DNA of 7,556 nt from Candidatus Woesearchaeota archaeon. GTDB taxonomy: Archaea; Nanobdellota; Nanobdellia; Woesearchaeales; ARS49. Positions within the stretch are counted from its first letter, which is position 1, and each line of letters opens with the position of its first letter. The notes below the pieces were generated by a model. The model was not told the origin of the DNA. It was given only the letters and a program-made list of their open reading frames with translations, and searched no databases. The position numbers and the translations under genes are program-made. Of the stretch, positions 1 through 5,497 are shown in pieces. Where the stretch lies: contig JAHWHB010000085.1 in the NCBI GenBank assembly GCA_019323575.1, forward strand, positions 1 through 7,556. Reading direction: 5' to 3'.

Positions 1-164
1 AGCATCTTTCTGCTTCTAGATTTTATTTCCTTTACAGATCCAGAAAAATAGATGTATTCACTAATGAAATCACACATTGCTTTATGTATATCTTTATTTG
101 TTTCTAATTTGTGTTTAAAACTTTTTTTCCAATTCTCCTTCCTCATTTTAAAGTATTCATTCAT
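1..164 (-). CDS. Unrecognised protein, N-terminal part, cut by the left window edge
   Basis: On the minus strand a frame opens at ATG 164-162 and runs to base 1 with no stop, giving 54 codons plus two bases, so the gene continues outside the window. The visible protein begins MNEYFKMRKENWKKS and is rich in Lys, with later residues such as KAMCDFISEYIYFSG that look like a mixed helical soluble domain. The first ATG overlaps the stop codon (159-157) of the neighbour at 157-423, which suggests translational coupling in one operon. An in-frame second ATG at 146-144 is an alternative start. I see no Shine-Dalgarno before either one. I do not recognise the family and assign no function. That the frame is real is supported by its openness, its tight junction with the upstream gene and plausible residue composition, but AT-rich sequence of this length can stay open by chance. 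Confidence 0.55.
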   Translation of the reverse strand, partial: MNEYFKMRKENWKKSFKHKLETNKDIHKAMCDFISEYIYFSGSVKEIKSRSRKM

Positions 165-423
165 ATGCTATACTCTTTATCTCCATTTCTTTCCACCTAT
201 TTGCATCAAAAACAAAAAATTTCCTTTCATCAGGCCGTTCATAAATGTAGGTCAACCTGTAATTCGGAGTCATCTGCTTCTCTCCAACCTTAATCAATTC
301 AACAACCATCTCCAACTCATTCTTATCCGTATGATACAATAAGCTTGTATTGTTTATTACCTGAAACTTTTCACCATTAATTTCAATAAAATCAGGGTTC
401 TTGAGTTCTTTGATTGACTTCAT
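157..423 (-). CDS. Hypothetical small soluble protein (88 aa)
   Basis: This minus-strand frame of 88 codons ends in TGA at 159-157. The product begins MKSIKELKNPDFIEING and alternates charged residues with short hydrophobic strands (VELIKVGE, RLTYIYER, KFFVFDANRW), which suggests a small mostly beta, cytoplasmic domain. It has no signal peptide or membrane segment, and I do not recognise the family. The start at 423 is preferred because the peptide from there reads naturally and a TATA-like box (445-452) lies about 26 bases upstream, as for other genes here. An in-frame ATG at 438-436 would add five residues (MLPCN) and also has an AT-rich box about 26 bases before it, so the start is not settled. 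The stop overlaps the likely start of the next minus-strand gene (164-162), pointing to a two-gene unit. Confidence 0.65.
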   Translation of the reverse strand: MKSIKELKNPDFIEINGEKFQVINNTSLLYHTDKNELEMVVELIKVGEKQMTPNYRLTYIYERPDERKFFVFDANRWKEMEIKSIAYE

Positions 424-444
424 ATTACAAGGAAGCATATTAAG

Positions 445-452
445 TTTTATTA
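445..452 (-). promoter_or_regulatory. TATA box for the 88-aa hypothetical gene
   Basis: On the minus strand this reads TAATAAAA. Its centre is about 26 bases before the ATG at 423, the spacing expected of an archaeal TATA box for a transcript that starts at or next to the start codon. A second AT-rich candidate, TATTTATC at 461-468, fits the alternative start at 438 equally well. The intergenic stretch is short and AT-rich, so the assignment is tentative. Confidence 0.4.
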
Positions 453-474
453 ATCTTTTTGATAAATAGAATGC

Positions 475-843
475 TTAAACAAAACTCATCCAAAAAAGCC
501 ACGCACCCAAAAATAAAAGAATGATAGCACTGAGTACTTGTTTCTTTTTGAACCTTTGCGCCTGTTTACGAATATGCTCTGGAAATCCAATCTTCATAAT
601 TCCTTTGATTAAAGTAGACCAGCCAAGAACAGTAATAACAACCCTCCAATCCGCAACCCAAACATTATGCAGAATAACTGTAACCAACCCCATAATCAAA
701 GTAATGTAACCAGTAGAGATAACAAACGCTTTATCCTTCGTCATTTCTATAGTCTTACCCAATTGCCTCGTAATAATAAACAGCAAACCAAAAATAATAA
801 AGAAACTGCCCCAGAGTCTAGCGAAAAAAATTGAAATATCCAT
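475..843 (-). CDS. Small integral membrane protein with four predicted membrane segments
   Basis: The 122-residue product is strongly hydrophobic, with likely membrane helices at about residues 5-25, 40-58, 65-85 and 102-120. A basic stretch around residues 92-101 (RKQAQRFKKK) lies before the last helix and probably marks a cytoplasmic loop. Between helices 2 and 3 is HNVWVADWRVVITVLGW (residues 59-75), which resembles a conserved segment I associate with small uncharacterised membrane proteins of bacteria and DPANN archaea; I cannot name the family with certainty. No catalytic residues are evident. The start ATG at 843-841 has a TATA box about 26 bases upstream (865-873) and no Shine-Dalgarno, so it is probably translated from a leaderless mRNA. 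It lies 49 bases downstream of the prs stop on the same strand but seems to have its own promoter. Confidence 0.8.
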   Translation of the reverse strand: MDISIFFARLWGSFFIIFGLLFIITRQLGKTIEMTKDKAFVISTGYITLIMGLVTVILHNVWVADWRVVITVLGWSTLIKGIMKIGFPEHIRKQAQRFKKKQVLSAIILLFLGAWLFWMSFV

Positions 844-864
844 AAAGAGTTAAATTTTCTTGAA

Positions 865-873
865 GTTTATAAG
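865..873 (-). promoter_or_regulatory. TATA box for the small membrane protein gene
   Basis: The minus strand reads CTTATAAAC. Its centre is about 26 bases before the ATG at 843, so transcription should start at or beside the start codon. It lies in the 49-base gap after the prs stop codon. Confidence 0.55.
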
Positions 874-892
874 ATTTTTGAAAACATCCTGA

Positions 893-1678
893 TTATCCAA
901 GAAGCCCTTTAACAGAAACAACCTTCAACAACCTGTGCTTCTTCTGAGGCAAAGAATCAGTAACAAAAACCTTCTTAATATTAGCTTTAGACAGCTTAGA
1001 CAAAGCACCATCACAAAACAGACCATGAGTCACAGCAACAAAAATATCCTTAGCACCAGACTTTTTCAACAACTTGGCAGTCTCAACAACAGTACTGCCA
1101 GCAGCAATCATATCATCAACGATTAAAACATTTTTGCCCTTAACACTGCCTTCCATACCAACAATCTCAACCCTGCCAGAAACACGACGCTTCCTCAAAC
1201 AAACAACAGGAACACGCAAAAACCTCTGCCACAACCTTGCGCGAGGAACAGCGCCCTCATCAGGAGCAACCAAAACCACATCCTTAGGCACAAAAGGCAA
1301 GAAAAGTTTCACTGGAATTATATTCTTACACTTCAAAAACCTCTGAACCTTAGAGCTATGCAAGTCAAAAACAACAATATTCTTCACATAACTTTTCAGA
1401 ATCCTTGCAACAACCTCAGCAGAACCAGCCTCTCCAACAACAGGAAAATCCTGCCTAGCATAACCAAAATAAGTAATGATAAGATTAACCTTTGCTTTCA
1501 AACGCTTCAAAGCATCAAGAACAAACACCAACTCCAAAAAATTATCAGCAGGAGGGGTAAAACCAGCAACAACAGTCGCAGACTTCAGCTTAGGCACCTT
1601 AACATACAACTCTCCGTCCTTAAACCTACTAACAACAGAACGACCAAACTTCCTTGCAGTTCCTACTCCAATTATCAT
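893..1678 (-). CDS. prs: Ribose-phosphate pyrophosphokinase (PRPP synthetase)
   Basis: PRPP synthetase transfers pyrophosphate from ATP to ribose 5-phosphate, giving PRPP for nucleotide, histidine and tryptophan synthesis in the cytoplasm. Family hallmarks are visible in order: RFKDGELYV (residues 18-26), YARQD (73-77) followed by GEAGSAE, DLH (105-107), the APDEGA motif (138-143), KRR of the flexible catalytic loop (163-165), and the PRPP-binding loop VLIVDDMIAAGST (184-196) with both acidic residues. The product is 261 residues; from memory archaeal homologues are roughly 280-290. The deficit appears to lie near the N-terminus, where the first helix between the opening strand and the FxDGE motif is shortened. 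The start codon is the only sensible one: the next sequence upstream is a tRNA gene ending two bases earlier. There is no Shine-Dalgarno and no TATA-like sequence 26 bases upstream, so transcription is probably through the tRNA. Confidence 0.93.
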   Translation of the reverse strand: MIIGVGTARKFGRSVVSRFKDGELYVKVPKLKSATVVAGFTPPADNFLELVFVLDALKRLKAKVNLIITYFGYARQDFPVVGEAGSAEVVARILKSYVKNIVVFDLHSSKVQRFLKCKNIIPVKLFLPFVPKDVVLVAPDEGAVPRARLWQRFLRVPVVCLRKRRVSGRVEIVGMEGSVKGKNVLIVDDMIAAGSTVVETAKLLKKSGAKDIFVAVTHGLFCDGALSKLSKANIKKVFVTDSLPQKKHRLLKVVSVKGLLG

Positions 1679-1679
1679 A

Positions 1680-1762
1680 TGGGGCTGGCAAGAATCGAAC
1701 TCGCGTCACACCCATCTTGGCAAAGTCCCCAAGGGTGTAGCCTACCACTAGCAGACAGCCCC
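1680..1762 (-). tRNA. tRNA-Pro (anticodon GGG), interrupted by a short intron
   Basis: On the minus strand the gene folds as a full cloverleaf once 12 bases are removed. The acceptor stem is GGGGCTG with CAGCCCC; the D arm has U8, A14, G18G19 and A21, with a three-pair stem GCT/GGC; the anticodon stem CACCC/GGGTG is perfectly paired. The mature anticodon loop is TTGGGGT with GGG at window positions 1730-1728 and G37 following. The T arm is GCGAG, TTCGATT, CTTGC. Base 1680 provides discriminator A73, as in archaeal proline tRNAs, and CCA is not encoded. The mature length without CCA is 71 bases. U10 and U25 oppose each other, so the D stem is short. Reading proline codons of the CCC/CCT type is inferred from the anticodon. 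Five-prime trimming by RNase P is expected because the predicted transcription start lies about six bases before G1. Confidence 0.95.
1715..1726 (-). other. 12-base tRNA intron at canonical position 37/38
   Basis: The intron reads ACTTTGCCAAGA on the minus strand. Exon bases TTGG (tRNA positions 32-35) pair with intron bases CCAA to give a central four-pair helix. It is flanked by a three-base bulge GGA on the 5' side (cut after GG) and GAT on the 3' side (cut after GA), the geometry recognised by the archaeal splicing endonuclease. The intron is so short that the inner helix collapses to a small loop, so this is a bulge-helix-loop rather than a full bulge-helix-bulge. Removal restores a seven-base anticodon loop. 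Confidence 0.88.
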
Positions 1763-1790
1763 TAATATAGAAGCTAAAAACCAACATAAG

Positions 1791-1800
1791 GTTTAAATAC
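1791..1800. promoter_or_regulatory. Near-palindromic TATA box shared by tRNA-Pro (minus) and the gene at 1823 (plus)
   Basis: The plus strand reads GTTTAAATAC and the minus strand GTATTTAAAC, so both directions offer a good archaeal TATA element. Rightward, the centre lies about 27 bases before the ATG at 1823, predicting a leaderless transcript. Leftward, about 27 bases on falls at 1768-1769, giving a six- or seven-base leader before tRNA position 1. A purine-rich BRE-like CAAAG lies just upstream of it in the leftward reading. No other TATA candidate in the 60-base intergenic region fits either start as well. Confidence 0.65.
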
Positions 1801-1822
1801 CTTTGGTACTGTTCAAGACCTG

Positions 1823-2500
1823 ATGAAAAAGAGGATACTGTTGCTGGTATTAATACTGGCGACCACAGCATTCGCAGCAGAAAATCTGGAATCAAACTAC
1901 ACAAAAGGAATCGTAAGACTAAGCGACTTCCCGCTAGACAACATACACATTCTTAGACTGCAGGAAGCAGCAACATCACTAGGCGGAAACGTTTCACACA
2001 TGGAAACAAAATTAGCAGCATACAACGAACAACACATGAGAGAATTCACAAAACTGCAAACAAGCATAGAAAACATGCAGTTCACAACACTAGCACAAGT
2101 AGCAGCACTACAAACAGCAATAGACAGAGCAACACAAAGACTAGACGACGCAACAGACAAAATAACAGGAATGCAAGTCGCGCCGACACTTGAAAACCCA
2201 GCACCAACAGAAGAAGAAATGCCATCATACCTCCTAATACTCTTGGGAGTAAACATCTTCCTGCTCATACTAATCGTAATACTAATACTCTGGCTAAGAT
2301 CACACTACAAACCCAAAAAAGAAGAAAAAGAATACAAAAAAGAAGAACACATACACCCAGCACCACCAGAACTAATAGCATACGTAAAAGGACAACTAGA
2401 CAAAAACAAAAAAGTCCACGACATAAGAATAGAACTGGCAGGCAAAGGCTGGACACCTTCTATCATAGAGCATGCGATACACGCTGCAAAAGAAAAATAA
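1823..2500 (+). CDS. Exported coiled-coil protein anchored by a membrane helix, with a C-terminal helical motif
   Basis: The 225-residue product has a clear signal peptide (MKKRILLLVLILATTAFA, residues 1-18, with a likely cut after AFA). A Gln/Thr/Leu-rich region at about residues 40-118 looks like a long coiled coil outside the cell. Next come a Pro/Glu-rich spacer, one strong membrane helix at about 135-158, and a charged cytoplasmic linker (KPKKEEKEYKKEE). The cytoplasmic tail ends in ELIAYVKGQLDKNKKVHDI followed by LAGKGWTPSIIEHAI (residues about 183-219), a short helix-turn-helix motif with invariant-looking GW that I associate with many DPANN surface and membrane proteins. The function is unknown; a surface sensor or stalk is a guess. 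The start is set by the signal peptide and by the TATA box at 1792-1799, 27 bases upstream, with no Shine-Dalgarno. It ends 49 bases before SRP54, which has its own promoter. Confidence 0.85.
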   Translation: MKKRILLLVLILATTAFAAENLESNYTKGIVRLSDFPLDNIHILRLQEAATSLGGNVSHMETKLAAYNEQHMREFTKLQTSIENMQFTTLAQVAALQTAIDRATQRLDDATDKITGMQVAPTLENPAPTEEEMPSYLLILLGVNIFLLILIVILILWLRSHYKPKKEEKEYKKEEHIHPAPPELIAYVKGQLDKNKKVHDIRIELAGKGWTPSIIEHAIHAAKEK

Positions 2501-2518
2501 ACCAAAAGAAAGGTCAAC

Positions 2519-2528
2519 CTTTATAAAC
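2519..2528 (+). promoter_or_regulatory. TATA box for the srp54-GNAT unit
   Basis: The sequence CTTTATAAAC, with core TTTATAAA at 2520-2527, is centred 26-27 bases before the ATG at 2550. This predicts a leaderless mRNA for SRP54; there is no Shine-Dalgarno in the intervening bases. Confidence 0.7.
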
Positions 2529-2549
2529 CCTTAATCAGTCATTTTCAAC

Positions 2550-3902
2550 ATGGTTTTGGAAAAGCTTTCTGAAAGCCTGAAAGGAACACTGCAAAAAATA
2601 GCAAAATCGCTTTTCGTAGATGAAAAACTAATCAACGAACTAGTAAAAGACATACAAAGAGCACTATTACAAGCAGACGTAAACGTAAAACTAGTCTTTG
2701 AACTAACACAAAGAATCAAAGACAGAATCCTAAAAGAAGAAACACCAGGAGCACTAACAAAAAAAGAACACCTAATCAACATAGTCTACGAAGAACTAAC
2801 CAAATTCCTAGGCGGAGAAAAATCAGAACTCAAACTAGGAGACAAACTCCCAAACAAAATCATGCTAATAGGACTATTCGGCTCTGGCAAGACAACAACA
2901 GCAGGAAAACTAGCCAAACACTTCATGAAAAGAGGCAAAAAAGTAGCACTTTTAGGCTTAGACGTGCACAGACCAGCAGCCACAGACCAATTAATGCAGG
3001 TAGGAAAAGCGATAAACGCACCAGTATTCATCATAAAAGGCGAAAAAGACCCAATCAAAATCTACAAACACTTTGAGCCAGAATACAAAAAATACGACCT
3101 GCTAATAATAGACACAGCAGGAAGAGACGCACTATCACAAGACCTAATCGAGGAACTCAAAAAAGTCCACGACACAGCAAAACCAGACGAATCCCTCCTA
3201 GTCATATCAGCAGACATAGGACAAGCAGCACAATCACAAGCAAAAGCGTTCCACGAAGCAGGAGCAATAACAGGAGTAATAGTAACCAAAATGGACGGCA
3301 CAGCAAAAGGAGGCGGCGCCTTAAGCGCCTGCGCAGTCACAGGAGCACCAATCAAATTCATAGGAGTCGGAGAAAAAGTAGACGACTTCGAACAATTCAA
3401 CCCAAAAGGATTCGTAGGAAGACTACTAGGAATGGGAGACCTAGAAGCACTGCTGGAAAAAGCCAAAGAAGCAATAACAGAAGAAGAAGCAAAAGACATA
3501 GAAAAGAAATTATTGAAAGGAGAGTTTAATCTCATAGATTTATACAATCAAATGGAAGCAATGTCAAAAATGGGACCACTGGGAAAAATACTCGAAATGG
3601 TCCCAGGATTCGGACAAATATCACTCCCAAAAGAGGCGCTGCAGGTACAAGAAGGCAAACTCAAAAAATGGAAACACGCAATGAACTCAATGACAAAAAA
3701 AGAACTAGAAGAACCGGATATAATAGACGCGCAAAGAATAGAAAGAATAGCAAAAGGCTCAGGAGTATCAACAAGCGAAATAAGAGACATGGTAAAACAA
3801 TACAAACAGTCAAAAAAACTAGTAAAAATGCTCAAAGGCGAAAGCCCTGAAAAACTAATGAAAAAAATAGGAAAAAAAGCAGGTCCACAATTAAAGTTCT
3901 AA
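2550..3902 (+). CDS. srp54: Signal recognition particle 54 kDa protein, SRP54/Ffh
   Basis: SRP54 is the GTPase of the signal recognition particle. It binds signal sequences emerging from the ribosome together with SRP RNA and delivers the complex to the receptor FtsY at the membrane. The 450-residue length matches the family. The N domain covers about residues 1-95. The G domain shows the P-loop GLFGSGKTTT (108-117), LDVHRPAATD (137-146), DTAGR (188-192), ADIGQAA (221-227), TKMDG (246-250) and GVGE (272-275). The methionine-rich M domain covers about 320-440, including MGPLGKILEMVPGFG (341-355) and the RNA-binding RIERIAKGSG (396-405). The P-loop has Phe where most homologues have Gln (GLQGSGKTTT). 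The start is fixed by the N domain and by a TATA box 26-27 bases upstream. A GNAT gene follows three bases after the stop, so the two are probably cotranscribed. Confidence 0.98.
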   Translation: MVLEKLSESLKGTLQKIAKSLFVDEKLINELVKDIQRALLQADVNVKLVFELTQRIKDRILKEETPGALTKKEHLINIVYEELTKFLGGEKSELKLGDKLPNKIMLIGLFGSGKTTTAGKLAKHFMKRGKKVALLGLDVHRPAATDQLMQVGKAINAPVFIIKGEKDPIKIYKHFEPEYKKYDLLIIDTAGRDALSQDLIEELKKVHDTAKPDESLLVISADIGQAAQSQAKAFHEAGAITGVIVTKMDGTAKGGGALSACAVTGAPIKFIGVGEKVDDFEQFNPKGFVGRLLGMGDLEALLEKAKEAITEEEAKDIEKKLLKGEFNLIDLYNQMEAMSKMGPLGKILEMVPGFGQISLPKEALQVQEGKLKKWKHAMNSMTKKELEEPDIIDAQRIERIAKGSGVSTSEIRDMVKQYKQSKKLVKMLKGESPEKLMKKIGKKAGPQLKF

Positions 3903-3905
3903 AAA

Positions 3906-4319
3906 ATGCAAATAAAAGAAACCAGCATGCACAAATCTCCGGAAACACTAAAGTTAATACTAAAAGAAAGATTCCTGCCATACCCGACAACAAGCGCAAA
4001 AGTCTACGCACTATACAACAACGACAAGCTAATCTCATTCTGCGGAATAAAAAAATGGAACGGAACAACAGAACTATCAATGATAATCACAAAAAAACCA
4101 TACAGAAACAAAGGAAACGCAACAAAACTAATGAAAACAGTACTGAAAAAACACCCAAAAGCATACCTAATGACAACAGAAAAACTAATCCCATTCTACA
4201 CAAAATTCGGATTCAAACAAACAAAAAAAGCACCAGCAATAATCAAATACAGAGTGATAACAGCAAACTGGATAAGAAAACTCCTTAACATAGCGCCGCT
4301 AATAATGATGAAACGCTAA
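3906..4319 (+). CDS. GNAT-family N-acetyltransferase
   Basis: The 137-residue product fits a single GNAT domain, which transfers an acetyl group from acetyl-CoA to an amine. The central strand ELSMIITKKP leads into the acetyl-CoA pyrophosphate-binding loop YRNKGNATKLM (residues 66-76, Q/RxxGxG/A pattern as R67, G70, A72). The later motif IPFYTKFGFKQT (95-106) is the usual C-terminal signature with the Tyr often acting as acid. The N-terminal strand AKVYALYNNDKLISFCGI is also typical. The substrate cannot be read from the sequence; small molecules, protein N-termini or tRNA are all possible. It begins three bases after the SRP54 stop with no Shine-Dalgarno, implying cotranscription and perhaps reinitiation. 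An in-frame ATG at residue 8 is an alternative start. Its TAA (4317-4319) overlaps the stop of the convergent lipoprotein gene. The last 20 residues (KLLNIAPLIMMKR) extend past the core fold. Confidence 0.87.
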   Translation: MQIKETSMHKSPETLKLILKERFLPYPTTSAKVYALYNNDKLISFCGIKKWNGTTELSMIITKKPYRNKGNATKLMKTVLKKHPKAYLMTTEKLIPFYTKFGFKQTKKAPAIIKYRVITANWIRKLLNIAPLIMMKR

Positions 4320-4717
4320 TGACAAACCTTCACGCAATTAGCAGTGCAAAAACGCTCCATCTGAGACTTACACACATTAGGCTGGCTTAAATAAGCACAA
4401 GCCTGAGTGCAGGCAGAATCATCAATAACAGGATCATCAAAACAAATATCCCTGCACTTAGCACGCTCAACCTGAGAACAAGAAATCTGTGCAGTGGCCT
4501 GACAATTATCCTCGCAAAACTGCATACAAGTCTTCTGAACCGGTTCTGGTTCCTTCTGAACAACAGGGGTTTTTTCAGCCTCAATAACAGGCTCAACCAC
4601 AGGCTCTACAGCAGGCTGAGGAATAACAACTTTCTCCTCAACAACAGGCTTGGTAACAGTTTCCTGCACAACAGGAGCGCAACTAATCAAGAAAATCAAC
4701 AAAACAGCCCATTTCAT
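4316..4717 (-). CDS. Cysteine-rich lipoprotein with Pro/Val/Glu stalk
   Basis: The 133-residue product starts MKWAVLLIFLISCAP, a short lipoprotein-type signal peptide with lipobox LISC, so Cys13 is the likely lipid-anchored first residue. Residues about 15-60 are a low-complexity stalk rich in Pro, Val, Glu and Lys with repeated PVVE-like units. The C-terminal domain has 12 cysteines. Two halves each carry C-x3-C, then C-x7-C-x3-C (CSQVERAKCRDIC and CKSQMERFCTANC), suggesting an internal duplication of a disulfide-linked helical hairpin outside the cell. I do not recognise a named family. The frame remains open upstream to 4840 inside the TrmB gene, but the signal peptide puts the start at 4717, or possibly 4732 (MGLFDMKWA). 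A TATA-like box at 4752-4760 overlaps the end of the TrmB gene. The gene could be coexpressed with TrmB, which ends 34 bases upstream. Confidence 0.82.
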   Translation of the reverse strand: MKWAVLLIFLISCAPVVQETVTKPVVEEKVVIPQPAVEPVVEPVIEAEKTPVVQKEPEPVQKTCMQFCEDNCQATAQISCSQVERAKCRDICFDDPVIDDSACTQACAYLSQPNVCKSQMERFCTANCVKVCH

Positions 4718-4751
4718 GTCAAACAACCCCATAAACCACTGAAAAAAACAC

Positions 4752-4760
4752 TTATTTAAC
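4752..4760 (-). promoter_or_regulatory. TATA-like box for the Cys-rich lipoprotein gene
   Basis: The minus strand reads GTTAAATAA and overlaps the last codons and stop of the TrmB gene. A start about 26 bases on would fall near 4729, leaving an 11-12 base leader before ATG 4717 or lying almost on the alternative ATG 4732. Transcription from the TrmB promoter is also possible. Confidence 0.4.
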
Positions 4761-5483
4761 TCTTTTTCGATTATCGCCAGCATGCTCCCACATAAAATCA
4801 AAAAAGTTCTGATAAGCCTTCGCAGCTGCAGCATTCTCAATAATAAGCGCCTCAGGAATCTCAGTCCAAATAATCAAAGCAATCTTATCACCATAAATAT
4901 TAGTAACAACAGGACTCTCAACATTCGAAGGAACAAACTTTGTAGCCTTAGGATTACTAGTAGGAGTGTCCCTGCCCTCACGAACAATCTCCCTCACAAA
5001 AATATCCGCCTCCTTAAGCTGCCTCACAAACTGAGGCTGATAATCAGGAAGACGCTCCTCAAGCTGGCTCTCATTACCAAAACAACAATTATTCTTGCCA
5101 GTCCTGATAATATCCTGAAAAACAGCCTTAACGCCCTTAACGCCCTTAAACAACCTGACCTGGCCAGTAATCTTAACAGCCTTATGACGCTCCTCAAGAG
5201 CAGGCAAAATCTCCTTAACATCCTCCTCCTGCTCCCTCAAAAACTCCAAAAGCCTTTTCGGACCAGTGGCCTGAAACCACTTAACCTTGCCAATCAAAAC
5301 ATAGCTAACCAAACCCTTTTCCTGCAAATTAACAAGAGCATTATAACAGCTAGAACGATCCATGCCAGCAGTCTTAGCAATCTTACCTGCCTTAGAAGAA
5401 CCGTAATCATTCAACATCAGATAAACCTTAATCTCATTAGGACTCAAACCAATCTTCTCAAGAACCTTTTGCGGCGACTGCAT
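4752..5483 (-). CDS. TrmB-family transcriptional regulator
   Basis: The 243-residue product begins with a TrmB-type winged helix at about residues 5-75: LEKIGLSPNEIKVYLML, then the helix pair SSKAGKIAKTAGMDRSSCYN, the recognition helix around 42-57 (DRSSCYNALVNLQEKG), and the wing YVLIGKVKWFQA. A helical linker (about 76-102, RLLEFLREQEEDVKEI) probably dimerises. The C-terminal region (about 105-235) resembles the phospholipase-D-like effector domain of short TrmB proteins rather than the sugar-binding domain of maltose regulators, so the ligand is unknown. It most likely binds DNA as a dimer and controls nearby genes or itself. The start is clear: AGGAGG (5497-5492) lies eight bases before ATG 5483-5481, with a TATA box at 5521-5529. 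The two lipoprotein genes on either side share its direction, which suggests, but does not prove, a regulatory link. Confidence 0.92.
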   Translation of the reverse strand: MQSPQKVLEKIGLSPNEIKVYLMLNDYGSSKAGKIAKTAGMDRSSCYNALVNLQEKGLVSYVLIGKVKWFQATGPKRLLEFLREQEEDVKEILPALEERHKAVKITGQVRLFKGVKGVKAVFQDIIRTGKNNCCFGNESQLEERLPDYQPQFVRQLKEADIFVREIVREGRDTPTSNPKATKFVPSNVESPVVTNIYGDKIALIIWTEIPEALIIENAAAAKAYQNFFDFMWEHAGDNRKRVK

Positions 5484-5491
5484 CTCAAAAA

Positions 5492-5497
5492 CCTCCT
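5492..5497 (-). promoter_or_regulatory. Strong Shine-Dalgarno for the TrmB-type gene
   Basis: The minus strand reads AGGAGG followed by TTTTTGAG and ATG, a perfect core with eight-base spacing. This decides the start at 5483 and shows that the organism retains SD-led initiation beside its many leaderless genes. Confidence 0.85.

Noticed and set aside
52..342. 96-residue rightward open frame rich in Phe, Leu and Ile
   Set aside because: It is antisense to two leftward frames with better start and operon evidence, and its hydrophobicity reflects T-rich sequence.
1680..1762. Reading the tRNA as unspliced: a Ser/Leu-type long-arm tRNA, or tRNA-Gln with anticodon TTG
   Set aside because: An alternative stem CTTGG/CCAAG leaves an eight-base loop and no sound variable arm, while removing 12 bases gives perfect CACCC/GGGTG pairing, anticodon GGG and correct bulges.
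1818..1828. C-box-like CTGATGA, possible C/D guide RNA
   Set aside because: No matching D box or guide layout nearby, and it coincides with the start codon of a well-supported gene.
4718..4840. N-terminal extension of the Cys-rich lipoprotein to 4840
   Set aside because: The extension would overlap the TrmB gene by 89 bases and bury the lipoprotein signal peptide inside the protein.
5131..5150. Tandem repeat of a nine-base unit (gcccttaac) in the TrmB-type gene
   Set aside because: Only two copies, in frame, encoding GVKGVK in an otherwise normal domain; no sign of a repeat element.
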